Assembly (NCBI RefSeq): GCF_900537085.1
Contig: NZ_UNRE01000005.1
Coordinates: forward strand, 104,541 to 168,540
Source of the DNA: Agarivorans sp. Alg241-V36
Lineage (GTDB): Bacteria > Pseudomonadota > Gammaproteobacteria > Enterobacterales > Celerinatantimonadaceae
DNA: 64,000 nucleotides
Direction: 5' to 3'
The translations under genes and the position numbers were made by a program. Within the stretch, counting starts at the first letter, position 1, and the number at the start of each line of letters is the position of its first letter. The notes below the pieces were generated by a model. That model saw only the letters and a list, made by a program, of their open reading frames with translations. It searched no databases and was not told the origin of the DNA. Positions 42,793 to 53,239 of this stretch are shown in pieces.

Positions 42793-42819
42793 ACATTTAA
42801 GATCCTTGATCTTAAATGT
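42793..42819. repeat. Perfect 12-bp inverted repeat after rep
   Basis: ACATTTAAGATC, loop CTT, and its complement. It lies between the rep stop (42856) and the kinase-fold gene start on the same strand. Without a T-run it could be a terminator or an operator. Confidence 0.5.
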
Positions 42820-42855
42820 TACCCAGAAATGTTGATTAGCAGGATTGTAGGAATT

Positions 42856-44883
42856 CTAACTGTTATTTTTGTTAAGAGCGGCCCGCAGTGCAGCAACGCC
42901 TTTATTGCCTTTTTCTTGGCGCTCTTCGGCGGTTTCTTTTTTGCGGCGTTGCTCCCACACTAAATCGTTTTGGGGTAGCTCGTATAAAAAGCGGCTTGGT
43001 TCTGGTTTGATTAGTTCGCCAAACTGACGGCGTTCTTTGGTTAAGGTGAAGGTGAGTTCGCGTTGAGCACGGGTAATGCCCACATAAGCCAATCGGCGTT
43101 CTTCTTCCACATTGTCTTCATCAATACTGCTTTGGTGAGGCAATAGACCTTCTTCCATGCCGATGAGATAGACATAAGGGAATTCCAAACCCTTTGAAGC
43201 GTGCAAAGTCATTAGCTGAACTTGATCGCTTTCTTCGTCTTCTTCGCCTCGCTCCATCATGTCACGCAAAATCAGTCGATTAACCACTTGGGGCAGGGTC
43301 ATTGGCTCGTTGTCGTTATCACCTTCCAACATGCCACTGACCCAGCGAAACAGCTCCGAGACATTCTTCATGCGCATCTCGGCAGCTTTTGGGCTGGGGC
43401 TAGTTTCGTAAAGAAAATCTTCGTAGTGAATATCGCGGATCATGTCACGTACAGCTTGCTGGGCATCGCCCCGTTCTACTCGCTCGGCTAAAGCCAGTAG
43501 CCACTGGCTGAATTCATTCACTGCATTAAGCGCGCGGGTAGGCAGAATGCTGGTCATCGCAATATGAGTAGTTGCAGCAAATAAACTAATTTGTTGCTCG
43601 TTGGCATAGGTGCCTACTTTTTCTAGGGTAGTAGGGCCAATTTCGCGACGTGGTGTATTGATGATACGCAGCAGGGCGTTATCATCATCTTGATTCACCA
43701 GCGCTCGCAAATAGGCCATGATGTCTTTGATTTCGGTACGGGCAAAAAACGAGGTTCCACCACTAATTTTGTAGGGCACACGGTTGTTCATTAGGGTTTT
43801 TTCGAGCAAGCGAGACTGGTGATTTCCGCGGTACAAAATGGCGTAATCTTGATAATTGGCATTGTTCATAAAGCGGTGGCCAATCAGTTCGGCGACTACC
43901 CGCTCTGATTCTTGCTCTTCAGTTTTAGCAAATAGAATTTTCAGTGGTTCGCCATAGGCGAGCTCTGAGAACAGTGACTTCTCGAATATATGCTCGTTGT
44001 TTTCGATAAGAATGTTGGCGCACTTGAGGATTCGCTGGGTGGAACGATAGTTTTGCTCCAGCATGATAACTTCTAAAGCTGGGAAGTCTGTTTGCAGCTG
44101 CATCAAGTTTTTAGGCTGAGCACCGCGCCAAGAGTAAATGCTCTGGTCATCGTCGCCAACTACAGTAAAACAGGCTCGCTCTTGGGTAATTAACTTAACC
44201 AATTGATATTGGCTGGTATTGGTATCTTGATACTCATCCACCAATAGGTATTGAATGGTATCTTGCCAACGTTTGCGTACCGCTGCATCGTGGGTGAGCA
44301 GTAGGGTAGGCATTAGAATTAAGTCATCAAAATCTAGCGCGTTATAAGCGGTAAGTTGACGCTGATAGGCTTGATACATTTGAGCAAACAATTGATCTTG
44401 TTGGCTTTGTCCGGTTGCTTTGGCTACCGCTTGCGCCGGTAATACCAAATCATTTTTCCAGTTAGAAATGCAGCTAAGCAGTTGCTTGAGTAAGTCTTTA
44501 TCGCCCTCTAACTCTTTTTCGGTGAGCTCTTTGAGCAAGGCCATTTGGTCTTGATCGTCAAACAGTGAGAAGTTAGGTTTTAGCTTAAGGCTGCGGTACT
44601 CACGACGAATAATGTCTAAACCCAAGGTATGGAAAGTACATACCCGTAGGCCTCGCGCTTCTTTGCGCCCCATGGTTTGACCCACCCGCTCTTTCATTTC
44701 GCGGGCCGCTTTATTGGTGAAGGTTACCGCCGCAATGTTTTTCGCTTTATAGCCGCAATTTTGCACTAAATGCGCGATTTTATTGGTAATTACCCGTGTT
44801 TTACCACTGCCTGCGCCAGCTAGTACTAAGCAAGGGCCAGACACATAACTAACGGCTTTATCTTGAGCGGGGTTTAACTTCAC
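42856..44883 (-). CDS. rep: ATP-dependent DNA helicase Rep
   Basis: A 675-residue superfamily 1A 3'-5' helicase, the same size as E. coli Rep (673), that helps replication forks past obstacles. It opens [39 protein letters not shown], which contains the Q-motif and Walker A. Further motifs are [14 protein letters not shown] (II), [15 protein letters not shown] (III), [12 protein letters not shown] (IV), [19 protein letters not shown] (V) and [17 protein letters not shown] (VI). MKLNPAQ and the ending distinguish Rep from UvrD. It is divergent from the TetR gene. Confidence 0.95.
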   Translation of the reverse strand: MKLNPAQDKAVSYVSGPCLVLAGAGSGKTRVITNKIAHLVQNCGYKAKNIAAVTFTNKAAREMKERVGQTMGRKEARGLRVCTFHTLGLDIIRREYRSLKLKPNFSLFDDQDQMALLKELTEKELEGDKDLLKQLLSCISNWKNDLVLPAQAVAKATGQSQQDQLFAQMYQAYQRQLTAYNALDFDDLILMPTLLLTHDAAVRKRWQDTIQYLLVDEYQDTNTSQYQLVKLITQERACFTVVGDDDQSIYSWRGAQPKNLMQLQTDFPALEVIMLEQNYRSTQRILKCANILIENNEHIFEKSLFSELAYGEPLKILFAKTEEQESERVVAELIGHRFMNNANYQDYAILYRGNHQSRLLEKTLMNNRVPYKISGGTSFFARTEIKDIMAYLRALVNQDDDNALLRIINTPRREIGPTTLEKVGTYANEQQISLFAATTHIAMTSILPTRALNAVNEFSQWLLALAERVERGDAQQAVRDMIRDIHYEDFLYETSPSPKAAEMRMKNVSELFRWVSGMLEGDNDNEPMTLPQVVNRLILRDMMERGEEDEESDQVQLMTLHASKGLEFPYVYLIGMEEGLLPHQSSIDEDNVEEERRLAYVGITRAQRELTFTLTKERRQFGELIKPEPSRFLYELPQNDLVWEQRRKKETAEERQEKGNKGVAALRAALNKNNS

Positions 44884-44987
44884 GGAGCTTTCCTTCTATA
44901 CGGGGCGTGCATTTTAGCTGATCAGGCAGGGCTGATCTACGCCGCATTACCGTTTTGATACTCTTTAACAAAAGTAAGATTTTGTAA

Positions 44988-45005
44988 AATGAACAATTAT
45001 TCATT
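44988..45005. promoter_or_regulatory. TetR operator 1
   Basis: AATGAACAATTATTCATT is palindromic at 16 of 18 positions and overlaps the -35 box of the TetR promoter. It shares the TGAACA half-site with the second palindrome. Confidence 0.6.
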
Positions 45006-45031
45006 GATTGTTTTTTGATGAGGAATATAAT
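45004..45031 (+). promoter_or_regulatory. Promoter of the TetR-RND efflux operon
   Basis: TTGATT (45004-45009), 16-base spacer, TATAAT (45026-45031). The implied start near 45038 lies downstream of the ATG at 45018, so translation must begin later (45051 or 45063). Confidence 0.7.
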
Positions 45032-45043
45032 CGCCGAAAATAC

Positions 45044-45057
45044 TGAACAAATGTTCA
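45044..45057. promoter_or_regulatory. TetR operator 2
   Basis: TGAACA-AA-TGTTCA, a perfect palindrome just after the predicted transcription start. Together with operator 1 it suggests autorepression by the TetR protein encoded immediately downstream. Confidence 0.65.
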
Positions 45058-45062
45058 TTTTA

Positions 45063-45629
45063 GTGATCACTGATAAACGCATACGTATATTGATAGCTGC
45101 CGAAACCCTGATAAATCAATCGGGGCTTGAGGCTGTGTCTATTCATCGTGTGGCTAAACAAGCCAAAGTGGCTACTGGCACCATCTATTTGTATTTTAAA
45201 GACAAAGATGAACTGATGGCAGAGCTGCACGATCGCAATCTACGTTTGTTTGCCGAGGCTTTTTTATCAGGTGTGGAAAACGCGCAAAGCCTACAAGAAC
45301 GCCACCGTCGTTTATGGCTGAATGCACTACACTACCATCAAGAGAATGTGAATGTGCAACGCTTGTGGGTGCATTTAGAAACCTTACCTAAAAATGCTCA
45401 CCATAAAGCACTTATTCAGGAATTATTTGAACCGGTAAAACTATTTTTTCGCAGTGGTGTCGAACAAGGCTGCTTTAAACCTTTACCGAGTGAAATGTTG
45501 TATGCCTTGGCCTTTGGCCAAATACTCGAAATTTGTCGCTTTTCTTATTTGCGAGAAGTGGAATTTACAAAGCAAGACATGGACGCCGCGCTTTTAGCTA
45601 GCTGGGATGCTATCACCGTACACCCTTAG
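45063..45629 (+). CDS. TetR-family repressor of the RND efflux operon
   Basis: A repressor of 188 residues if started at GTG 45063 (VITDKRIRILIAAETLINQSG), the usual distance before the helix-turn-helix. ATG 45051 is the alternative and adds four residues; an ATG at 45018 would precede the transcription start implied by the promoter. The DNA-binding domain is AAETLINQSGLEAVSIHRVAKQAKVATGTIYLYFKDKDELM; the rest is a ligand-binding helical domain. It is followed after 15 bases by the MFP and RND genes, so it is the first gene of an autoregulated efflux operon. No good Shine-Dalgarno is visible for any start. Confidence 0.85.
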   Translation: MITDKRIRILIAAETLINQSGLEAVSIHRVAKQAKVATGTIYLYFKDKDELMAELHDRNLRLFAEAFLSGVENAQSLQERHRRLWLNALHYHQENVNVQRLWVHLETLPKNAHHKALIQELFEPVKLFFRSGVEQGCFKPLPSEMLYALAFGQILEICRFSYLREVEFTKQDMDAALLASWDAITVHP

Positions 45630-45644
45630 TGATTGGAGTGGGAA

Positions 45645-46766
45645 ATGAAAAAATGGATGGCAATCATGCTAGCCATAGCAGTGATTCTGTTTGGTAGTGT
45701 GTTTGGTTTTTACCTGTTCAAGCAAAAGATGATTGCCGAATTTATGGCTAATCGACCGGTGCCAGAAATGCCAGTAGAAGTCGCTACAGCAAATGCAGAA
45801 GACTGGCAGCCAGCGATTGAGTCAATTGGATTTATTGAACCTTACCAGGGCGTGAACCTTAGTAGCTCGGTAGCCGGTTTGGTAAGCAAAATTCACTTTT
45901 CATCGGGCGATACAGTAAAAGCGGGTGAGCTATTAGTTAGTCTTGAGGCTGATGTTGAAAAAGCCAACCTTGCCAGCGCTAAGGCTAAGCTTCCGGCGGT
46001 TAAACGCCAAATGGAGCGTAACAAAACCTTGCTTGATCGTGGCTCGGTATCACAAACCCAATTTGATGATTCAGAAGCCAACTACTTAGCCTTAGTGAGT
46101 GATATTGAAGCACTTAAAGCCACCATTGAGCGCCGAGATATTCGTGCACCATTCAACGGTGTAATGGGTATTCGCCAAATCAACCTAGGCCAGTATTTAC
46201 AAGCCGGTGACGACATTGCCCGTTTAGAGAATCTAGACCATATGTTGTTGCGCTTTATTGTGCCGCAAAAAGACATATCGCTAATCAATGTGGGTACCGA
46301 AATTGAGCTTAACTCTGACGCTTACCCTGCTCAGTGGTTTAAAGGCACAATTACTACCATTGAACCTACGGTTGACCCGCAAAGTGGTGTGATTCAAGTT
46401 CAGGCTACCATTCCTAACGCAGAAGGGCTTTTACGTTCTGGCATGTATGCCAGTGTACGTATTTGGCAAGCGGTTAAGCCTAATCAAATTGTGGTGCCGC
46501 AGCAGGCTATTTCGTTCTCTCTATACGGTGAATCTATCTACGTATTAGAAAATGACACCGCCGAAGATGGTAGTGAAACCTTAGTGGCTAAGCAGCGCTC
46601 GATTACTGTTGGCGAACGTCGTGGAGACGTAGCGGTGATAGATAAAGGCGTAAACGCGGGTGAGCAAGTAGTCGTCTCTGGTCAAGTGCGCTTACGTAAT
46701 GGGGCGGTGGTGCGTATTGTGGAAGATGACTTCGTGCAACGCGACCAAAACTTGCCAAAAGATTAG
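45645..46766 (+). CDS. RND efflux periplasmic adaptor (membrane fusion protein)
   Basis: A 373-residue HlyD/AcrA-type adaptor joining the inner-membrane pump to an outer-membrane channel. I start it at ATG 45645, which follows GGAGTGGG; an in-frame TTG at 45633 overlaps that site. An N-terminal membrane anchor (WMAIMLAIAVILFGSVFGFYLF) has no lipobox, unlike AcrA. The barrel-sandwich motif IHFSSGDTVKAGELLVSLE, an alpha hairpin at about 105-150 and RAPFNGVMGIRQINLGQYL follow. It starts 15 bases after the TetR gene and ends 11 bases before the pump gene. Confidence 0.9.
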   Translation: MKKWMAIMLAIAVILFGSVFGFYLFKQKMIAEFMANRPVPEMPVEVATANAEDWQPAIESIGFIEPYQGVNLSSSVAGLVSKIHFSSGDTVKAGELLVSLEADVEKANLASAKAKLPAVKRQMERNKTLLDRGSVSQTQFDDSEANYLALVSDIEALKATIERRDIRAPFNGVMGIRQINLGQYLQAGDDIARLENLDHMLLRFIVPQKDISLINVGTEIELNSDAYPAQWFKGTITTIEPTVDPQSGVIQVQATIPNAEGLLRSGMYASVRIWQAVKPNQIVVPQQAISFSLYGESIYVLENDTAEDGSETLVAKQRSITVGERRGDVAVIDKGVNAGEQVVVSGQVRLRNGAVVRIVEDDFVQRDQNLPKD

Positions 46767-46777
46767 GAGCTTAGGTC

Positions 46778-49700
46778 ATGAGATTTACCGATATTTTTAT
46801 TCGGCGACCGATATTAGCGCTGTCTTTAAGTTTGCTGTTACTGATTATTGGTATTCAATCAGTCTTTAAGCTGCAAATTCGCGAGTATCCAGAGCTAACC
46901 AATACGGTTATTACCGTGAGCACCGCTTATTACGGCGCGCCTGCGGAAGTTATTCAGGGTTTTATTACCCAGCCACTGCAGCAGTCGATTGCTGAGGCGG
47001 ATAACCTCGATTTCTTAGAATCTAATTCTTCCATGGGTAGCAGTACCATTACTGCTTACATGAAAACTGGAGCAGACCCAGATGCCGCTTTGTCGGAGAT
47101 TATGGCTAAGGTTAATGCGGTACGTGCCCGTTTGCCTAGTGAAGCCTTAGATCCCAACATCTCGCGTTCTACCGGTTCTAGCACCTCCATTATGTACATC
47201 GCCTTTAGTAGTGATGAGCTAAAAGCGGCGCAAATTGTGGATTACGTAAATCGTAATGTGCAGCCGCAAATGGTAACAGTAAGTGGTGTGGCTAAGGCCA
47301 ATGTGTATGGGCCGCAGTTGTCTATGCGAGTGTGGCTAGACCCAGTAAAACTAGCTAACCATAAGCTCACCGCCGCAGAAGTGGTTAATGCACTGCAAAA
47401 CAACAACTTTCGTTCAGCACCCGGTCAGGCGAAGAGCCGCTTCTTTCTTTACAACGTAGAAGCCGATACTGATCTTAAAACCCGTGCCGAGTTTGAACAG
47501 TTGATTGTGGCGCGCAGCGAAAGCGGTATTGTTCGCTTAAACGATGTGGCTGAGCTAGAGCTGGATGCGGCGCGTGAAACCGTGCGAGCTAAGGCCGATG
47601 CGCAAACGGCAGTTGTAGTAGCGATTGATCCAACTCCAACAGCTAACCCGTTAACCGTTGCCAAGTTAATTACCGAAATGTTACCTGACTTGGAAGCCAA
47701 CCTTCCCGATAGCATGGGCATGCAGGTACTTTATGATTCAACGGAATACATTGAATCGTCGATTAATGAAGTTCTGACCACCATCGTCGAGGCAACCATT
47801 ATTGTGGTGGTAGTTATCTTCTTGTTCATGGGTAACTTGCGAGCAGTTTTAATTCCGGTTATTGCGATTCCTCTATCATTGATTGGTGTGTGTTTAGCCA
47901 TGCAAGCTTTGGGCTTCTCGTTAAACTTACTCACCTTGCTAGCGATGGTACTGGCCATTGGCTTGGTGGTAGATGACGCCATTGTGGTGGTGGAGAACGT
48001 GGACCGGCATATTCGCCAAGGTATGAAGCCCTTTGATGCTGCCATTGTGGGAACCCGAGAAATTGCCTTACCGGTGATTTCAATGACCATTACCTTAGCG
48101 GCGGTATACTCGCCAATTGCCATGGTAGAAGGCTTAACCGGCGTATTGTTTGCTGAGTTTGCTCTTACCTTAGCGGGCGCGGTAGTTGTATCGGGTTTTG
48201 TCGCCTTAACCTTGTCTCCGGTGATGTGTTCGGTATTGCTGAAACACAATCCAAATCCGGGTCGCTTTGAAGTAGGCGTTCACAAGTTTTTAGATAGCTT
48301 AGACAGCGGCTACGACAAACTTGTTGGTGGAGTATTAAAGTACCGCCCAGTGGTGGTGATTTTCGCCATTATAGTGATGGGCTCTTTGTACCCACTGCTG
48401 AAGATTATTCCTACAGAACTTGCACCTGCAGAAGATAAAGGTGCGGCGATGATTATGGCCAATGGTCCGGCCGGGGCAAACATTGATTACATGGATCAAT
48501 ACACCACCGAAGTTGGCCGACGAGGCATGGGCTTAGATGATATTGCCAGTGCCTTTACTTTAGCGGGTATACCTAGCGCGACTCAAGGTTTAGGCTTTTT
48601 GAACACCACCCTGTGGGAAGACCGCACCATGAGTCAAGATGAGCTGGTGAAAGCGATTCAAGCCGAAACCGCCGACATTGCCGGTGTATCCGTTGCGTCG
48701 TTCCCATTGCCGGTTCTACCGGGTGCCAGTGGCGGCTTCCCAGTGCAGTTTGTATTGCAAGGTACTGGTGATTACCGCACTTTGGTGAGTCTAGCCCAGG
48801 AGCTACAACAAGCGGCGATGCAAAGTGGTTACTTTGTATTTACCGACTTAGATACCAAGTTCCAAACGGCCACCTTAGACATAAAGGTTAACCGCGATAA
48901 AGCCGGTGCTTATGGGGTGAAAATGGCCGATATTGCCAGCACCTTGGGCACTTTAATGGGCGATGGTTACATTAATCACATTAACTACGACGGTCGCTCT
49001 TACGAGGTGATCCCTCAGGTTAAGCGTGAAGACCGTTTAAGCCCTGAGGCCATTGGTCAGTTCTACGTGAAAACCGTGGATGGTAGCCCAGTACCTTTGG
49101 TTAACTTAATCGAATGGGATTTAACCGGTCAACCAAGCTCTTTATTGCAAATGAACCAAACCAACTCGGTAACCCTAAACGGCGCTTTAATGCCAGGTCA
49201 GACCATGGGCGATGCGCTTAAGTTCTTAGAGCAAAAGTCAGCTGAGATTTTACCTAAGGGTTACGGTTTTGAGTACAAAGGCGAGTCTCGCCAGTTTGTG
49301 CAAGAAGGCTCGGCCTTGTATGCCACCTTTGGCTTAGCACTAGCGATTATCTTCTTGGTATTGGCAGCGCAGTTCGAAAGTATTCGCGACCCAATTGTGA
49401 TTATGGTGTCGGTACCGTTAGCGATTTGTGGCGCACTGTTGATGATGGGCTGGGGCTTAGCATCGCTAAACATCTATACCCAGATTGGTATGATTACCTT
49501 AGTGGGTTTGATTACCAAACACGGTATTTTGATGTGTGAAGTAGCTAAAGAGCGTCAAATCTTAAAAGGCGAAGATAAAATCACTGCAATTCGCCATGCG
49601 GCGCGTATTCGTTTACGGGCAATCTTGATGACAACCATTTCTATGGTAGCTGGCTTGGTGCCATTGCTATTAGCGGTTGGTCCGGGTGCGGCAGCGCGCT

Positions 49701-49849
49701 TCGACATTGGTATGGTGATTTGTGCTGGTTTATCTATTGGTACGGTATTTACATTGTTTGTATTGCCAGTGATTTACTCCTACTTGGGAGCCAATCACAA
49801 ACCAGTGCCAAGTGTTGACCACTTAGTGGGCGACACCGTCGCTGATTAA
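46778..49849 (+). CDS. RND-family multidrug efflux pump (HAE1 type)
   Basis: A 1,023-residue proton-driven inner-membrane transporter of the AcrB/MexB group, with 12 membrane helices and two large periplasmic loops. It begins MRFTDIFIRRPILALSLSLLLLI. The proton-relay aspartates are in LAIGLVVDDAIVVVENV at about 399-400, and the fourth-helix motif is complete. GMITLVGLITKHGILMCEVAKE and RLRAILMTTISMVAGLVPLLL are in the second half. No outer-membrane channel gene is in the operon, so TolC or another channel elsewhere is presumably used. Substrates are unknown. Confidence 0.93.
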   Translation: MRFTDIFIRRPILALSLSLLLLIIGIQSVFKLQIREYPELTNTVITVSTAYYGAPAEVIQGFITQPLQQSIAEADNLDFLESNSSMGSSTITAYMKTGADPDAALSEIMAKVNAVRARLPSEALDPNISRSTGSSTSIMYIAFSSDELKAAQIVDYVNRNVQPQMVTVSGVAKANVYGPQLSMRVWLDPVKLANHKLTAAEVVNALQNNNFRSAPGQAKSRFFLYNVEADTDLKTRAEFEQLIVARSESGIVRLNDVAELELDAARETVRAKADAQTAVVVAIDPTPTANPLTVAKLITEMLPDLEANLPDSMGMQVLYDSTEYIESSINEVLTTIVEATIIVVVVIFLFMGNLRAVLIPVIAIPLSLIGVCLAMQALGFSLNLLTLLAMVLAIGLVVDDAIVVVENVDRHIRQGMKPFDAAIVGTREIALPVISMTITLAAVYSPIAMVEGLTGVLFAEFALTLAGAVVVSGFVALTLSPVMCSVLLKHNPNPGRFEVGVHKFLDSLDSGYDKLVGGVLKYRPVVVIFAIIVMGSLYPLLKIIPTELAPAEDKGAAMIMANGPAGANIDYMDQYTTEVGRRGMGLDDIASAFTLAGIPSATQGLGFLNTTLWEDRTMSQDELVKAIQAETADIAGVSVASFPLPVLPGASGGFPVQFVLQGTGDYRTLVSLAQELQQAAMQSGYFVFTDLDTKFQTATLDIKVNRDKAGAYGVKMADIASTLGTLMGDGYINHINYDGRSYEVIPQVKREDRLSPEAIGQFYVKTVDGSPVPLVNLIEWDLTGQPSSLLQMNQTNSVTLNGALMPGQTMGDALKFLEQKSAEILPKGYGFEYKGESRQFVQEGSALYATFGLALAIIFLVLAAQFESIRDPIVIMVSVPLAICGALLMMGWGLASLNIYTQIGMITLVGLITKHGILMCEVAKERQILKGEDKITAIRHAARIRLRAILMTTISMVAGLVPLLLAVGPGAAARFDIGMVICAGLSIGTVFTLFVLPVIYSYLGANHKPVPSVDHLVGDTVAD

Positions 49850-49867
49850 GCCAACCTGAACGAGACT

Positions 49868-49898
49868 AAAAAGCCCAAGCATTTGCTTGGGCTTTTTT
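49868..49898. terminator. Terminator after the RND pump
   Basis: A 13-bp stem (AAAAAGCCCAAGC and its complement) with loop ATTT and a T6 run. It serves the pump operon and, on the other strand, the chemotaxis receptor gene. Confidence 0.88.
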
Positions 49899-49919
49899 AT
49901 GCTCGCTATTCAAAAGTAC

Positions 49920-51554
49920 TTAATACTCAAAGCGCTTAAGCTGCACATTGAAGTCATCAGCTAATTGGTTAAGCTGGCCACTAATTTGGTTTGATTCATC
50001 CACTTGTTGAGAGTTTTGCGTGGCGACATCGGCGATGCGCTCGATCAGTGAAGCAATCTCGCCAGCCACGGTGGTTTGTTCTTTTGCCGCTGAGGCAATG
50101 TGTAAGTTCATTTCATTGATGCTGCCAATAGAGGTGACAATTTCCGATAACAAGCTTTCGGCGGTTTCTACTTGCTCTACCACCTCGTCGGTGCGGCTTT
50201 GGCTTTGCTCCATGGCCGTTACAGCGTTGTTGGCACCACCTTGAATTTTCTCGAGGATGTTTTGAATTTCGCTGGTGCTTTGTTGGGTTTTTTGCGCCAA
50301 GGTTCTTACTTCGTCGGCTACCACTGCAAAGCCTCGGCCTTGTTCACCGGCACGCGCTGCCTCAATGGCCGCATTAAGTGCCAGCAAGTTAGTTTGCTCG
50401 GCAATGCCTTTAATTACATCGAGCACCGCTCCCACATTATTGGTATCTGCGGCTAAATCTTTAACCACTTCTCCAGCGTGGCTAATATCAGCTACCTGAG
50501 TATTAATACTGGTGATTACCTGTTTCATAGCTTCGGCACCATTGTGCGCGGTTAAATCGGTATTGTGGGTAGTATCGGCAGTATTGGCGGCATTTTGCGA
50601 TACCTCGTTGGCCGAGTGCGACATCTCTTGAATGGCTGTGGCCACTAAATCAGAGCTTTCACGTTGCTGATGGGTACCTTTGGCTAAATCTTCTGACATG
50701 TTATTTAGCATATTGGATGAGTTATGTAGCTGCTCGCCAGATTGGCTTAAATCAGACACGGTACTGAGCAAAAACTGCTGCAACTTGCGGGTGGCATTGG
50801 CTAGCTTACCAAGCTCGTCACCGCGCTCTAAGTGCACGGTAACATTGAGTTTTCCATTAGCGAGTACGTCTATGTCTTCTACCAAGGAGTTAATTGGCTT
50901 AATGCATTGGCGCTCCATAAATAAGAAGCTAACAAAAATCACCAACAAGCCGCTAATACCAATGATAATGAAGCTAATCTGGCTGACTTGATGAGCGCGC
51001 GCAGTATTTAGTTCAACTTGCTGGGCGGTTATAGCTTTTAGTTGGTCGCTAAGCTGCGACATCGACTTAGAGGGAGCTCTATCAATGCCTTTTACTGCTT
51101 TGTCGCCGGCTTTAAAATCAAAACCCGCTGCCTCGTACTCCGCTTTCCCTTTAGCATAAGCGGTACCGAGTGTTTTATGCGAGGCTAAAAACTCTTCTGC
51201 AAGTTTTGCTAGTTCTGGGTAGTTGGCTTGTTTTAGCTCTGTAACCAGTTTGCCAACTTGTTGCTGAACTTCTTTTTGCTTATCTTGGAAGCGATCCCAA
51301 TATTTTTTGTTTTGCTCTGGGTCATGGCCGCGTAGCAAGACATTTTTCCATTCTTGAATTTGGGTTTTAAAGGCGATGTGGGACAGTAGGGCTACTTCCT
51401 CGAGATGCACTTCATTGTGAGTGAGTTTATCAAAGTTGTTAGCTGTTTCACGCAGATGCATTGCTGTGTATATGGCTACAGCCATTAACAATACCAATGA
51501 AGCAACAAGTACCGACAGTATTTTGAAGCGTAAACTGGTTTTATCCCAAGACAT
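49920..51554 (-). CDS. Methyl-accepting chemotaxis protein
   Basis: A 544-residue receptor. ATG 51554 ([24 protein letters not shown]) was chosen because AGGAGAG lies seven bases upstream. A first membrane helix at about 11-32, a periplasmic helical domain to about 190 and a second helix ([20 protein letters not shown]) are followed by a HAMP domain and the signalling domain. The conserved hairpin tip is [38 protein letters not shown]. The ligand is unknown; the periplasmic domain is a four-helix type with no Cache signature. Confidence 0.92.
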   Translation of the reverse strand: MSWDKTSLRFKILSVLVASLVLLMAVAIYTAMHLRETANNFDKLTHNEVHLEEVALLSHIAFKTQIQEWKNVLLRGHDPEQNKKYWDRFQDKQKEVQQQVGKLVTELKQANYPELAKLAEEFLASHKTLGTAYAKGKAEYEAAGFDFKAGDKAVKGIDRAPSKSMSQLSDQLKAITAQQVELNTARAHQVSQISFIIIGISGLLVIFVSFLFMERQCIKPINSLVEDIDVLANGKLNVTVHLERGDELGKLANATRKLQQFLLSTVSDLSQSGEQLHNSSNMLNNMSEDLAKGTHQQRESSDLVATAIQEMSHSANEVSQNAANTADTTHNTDLTAHNGAEAMKQVITSINTQVADISHAGEVVKDLAADTNNVGAVLDVIKGIAEQTNLLALNAAIEAARAGEQGRGFAVVADEVRTLAQKTQQSTSEIQNILEKIQGGANNAVTAMEQSQSRTDEVVEQVETAESLLSEIVTSIGSINEMNLHIASAAKEQTTVAGEIASLIERIADVATQNSQQVDESNQISGQLNQLADDFNVQLKRFEY

Positions 51555-51732
51555 TATTTGCTCTCCTTTGCTATTAAATAAAGCATAGAACAGCACTCTT
51601 AAAAGAGCAGAGAAAACCTTTATTTTTTTGGGGCTTAGCTAGCAATTATTAAAACTTGAGAGATTTGAGATAAACTACCGGAAAGACATTCTGATGAAGT
51701 TAAGTCTTTGAGTTATTTAGTTTATGCAAAGA

Positions 51733-52515
51733 TTACGGGCTTTTTGCAGCTAACTTCTTAAGCACGCGTGATACTGCCGCAAAAGCAAAGCTTGCGGTTA
51801 GGTGAGTCACTGCGCCAAAACCGCTGCTGCAATCCATGCGCATGCTGCCGCCTGCATCGGGCTTCGCCATACAGGTTTCGCCATCACTACTTGGGTAGAT
51901 AAGCTGCTCGGTAGAATATACGCAATCTACGCCAAACTTGCGTTTTGGGTTTTTACTGAAGTTGTAGAACCTACGCAGCTCGTTGCGGACTTTGGCTGCC
52001 AGAGGGTCTTGAATGGTTTTGGCTAAATCGGTGATCTGAATTTGGGTTGGATCAATTTGACCACCGGCGCCACCTACCGTAATGAGTTTGATTTTGTTGC
52101 GTTTACAGTAAGCAATTAAGGCTGATTTAGCTTTTACGCTATCAATGGCATCAATCACGTAGTCAAAGTCTTTGGTGATGTATTCACTAAGGTTATCTTT
52201 GGTAACAAAGTCTTCAATTTCTAGGCATTCGCACTCTGGGTTTATTTGTAAAATCCGCTGGCGCATTACCTCGGTTTTTGACTGACCCACGGTGCTGGTG
52301 GTGGCGTGGATCTGGCGATTGGTATTGGTGGTACAAATGTCATCCAGATCAATCAGTGTAATCTTACCAATGCCACTTCTAGCCAAGGCTTCAGCCGCCC
52401 ACGAACCAACACCGCCAATGCCGATGACACAAACATGAGATTGTTGGAAAGTATTGAGTGCCGAGCGACCATAAAGGCGTGCAATGCCGCCAAAGCGTTG
52501 TTCAAATTGAGACAT
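51733..52515 (-). CDS. tcdA: tRNA threonylcarbamoyladenosine dehydratase TcdA
   Basis: A 260-residue E1-like ATPase (CsdL/YgdL) that cyclises t6A37 of tRNA to ct6A. The adenylation fold is plain: RFGGIARLYGRSALNTFQQSHV, GIGGVGSWAAEALARSGIGKITLIDLDDICTTNTNRQ, and DYVIDAIDSVKAKSALIAYC. VGGAGGQIDPTQI and FGVDCVYSTEQ are family motifs. E. coli TcdA has 268 residues. It is divergent from the DUF4136 lipoprotein. Confidence 0.93.
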   Translation of the reverse strand: MSQFEQRFGGIARLYGRSALNTFQQSHVCVIGIGGVGSWAAEALARSGIGKITLIDLDDICTTNTNRQIHATTSTVGQSKTEVMRQRILQINPECECLEIEDFVTKDNLSEYITKDFDYVIDAIDSVKAKSALIAYCKRNKIKLITVGGAGGQIDPTQIQITDLAKTIQDPLAAKVRNELRRFYNFSKNPKRKFGVDCVYSTEQLIYPSSDGETCMAKPDAGGSMRMDCSSGFGAVTHLTASFAFAAVSRVLKKLAAKSP

Positions 52516-52668
52516 GATAAACCACGATAAAAATAACGGCGGTGATTATAGCAAAGCCGAGGTGCTTGGTTAAGCATTAGGGGCTGTAATAAGTGGTGGG
52601 GTAAAACGGCGCATTTGTGTTAGATTTAAGGTATTGAAATTTGTGCCAATAAGCACTTGGAGTGAACT

Positions 52669-53196
52669 ATGTTTCGAATTTTTGCGATTGCGTGTTTGTC
52701 CTTTATTGCCGCCGCATGCACGGTAAAACCGGCGCTAGATTATAATGTTGACCAGGACTTCTCCCAGTTCAAAGACTTTGCCTTTGTACCAATGCCAGAG
52801 GATGCAGTGGCAACTATTGATGGCCAACGCATTGAGCGTGAGTTAAGCAGCCAACTACAAGCTAAAGGCATACCTGCGGTAGCGGTTGAAGAGGCCGATA
52901 TGTTGGTTGACTACCGAGTTGATGTAGCGACTGAGTTAGAATCTTACGGCGGTTCATTCTCAGTGGGTGTAGGCCGCAAACACGGGGCAATTGGTGTGAG
53001 CTCACCAGATCGTTATAAAGAACGTAAATATGGCAAACTGGTTGTAGAGTTTTTTGATCCAGCAACTAATGCCTTGGTATGGCGCTCCATTTCGCAAAGC
53101 CAACTACGTGAAACTATGGGACCAGAAAGTCGCGCCGAATTCATTAATAAACAAATCACTTTAATGTTAGAAAACTACCCACCAAAAGCTAACTAA
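52669..53196 (+). CDS. DUF4136 lipoprotein
   Basis: A 175-residue lipoprotein with a lipobox ending at Cys17 (LSFIAAAC). The mature domain follows the DUF4136 pattern: YNVDQDFSQFKDFAFVP, IERELSSQLQAKGIPAV, DMLVDYRVDV, then LVVEFFDPATNALVWRSISQSQL. The function of this family is unknown. It stands alone between tcdA and the GGDEF gene and has GGAG before its start. Confidence 0.85.
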   Translation: MFRIFAIACLSFIAAACTVKPALDYNVDQDFSQFKDFAFVPMPEDAVATIDGQRIERELSSQLQAKGIPAVAVEEADMLVDYRVDVATELESYGGSFSVGVGRKHGAIGVSSPDRYKERKYGKLVVEFFDPATNALVWRSISQSQLRETMGPESRAEFINKQITLMLENYPPKAN

Positions 53197-53206
53197 ACCA
53201 TTCTAG

Positions 53207-53235
53207 TACCCGCTAGATAACTTATTTAGCGGGTA
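53207..53235. terminator. Hairpin between convergent genes
   Basis: TACCCGCTA (53207-53215) and its complement TAGCGGGTA (53227-53235) around an 11-base loop. It lies between the DUF4136 and GGDEF stops; T-runs are weak. Confidence 0.6.
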
Positions 53236-53239
53236 AGAT

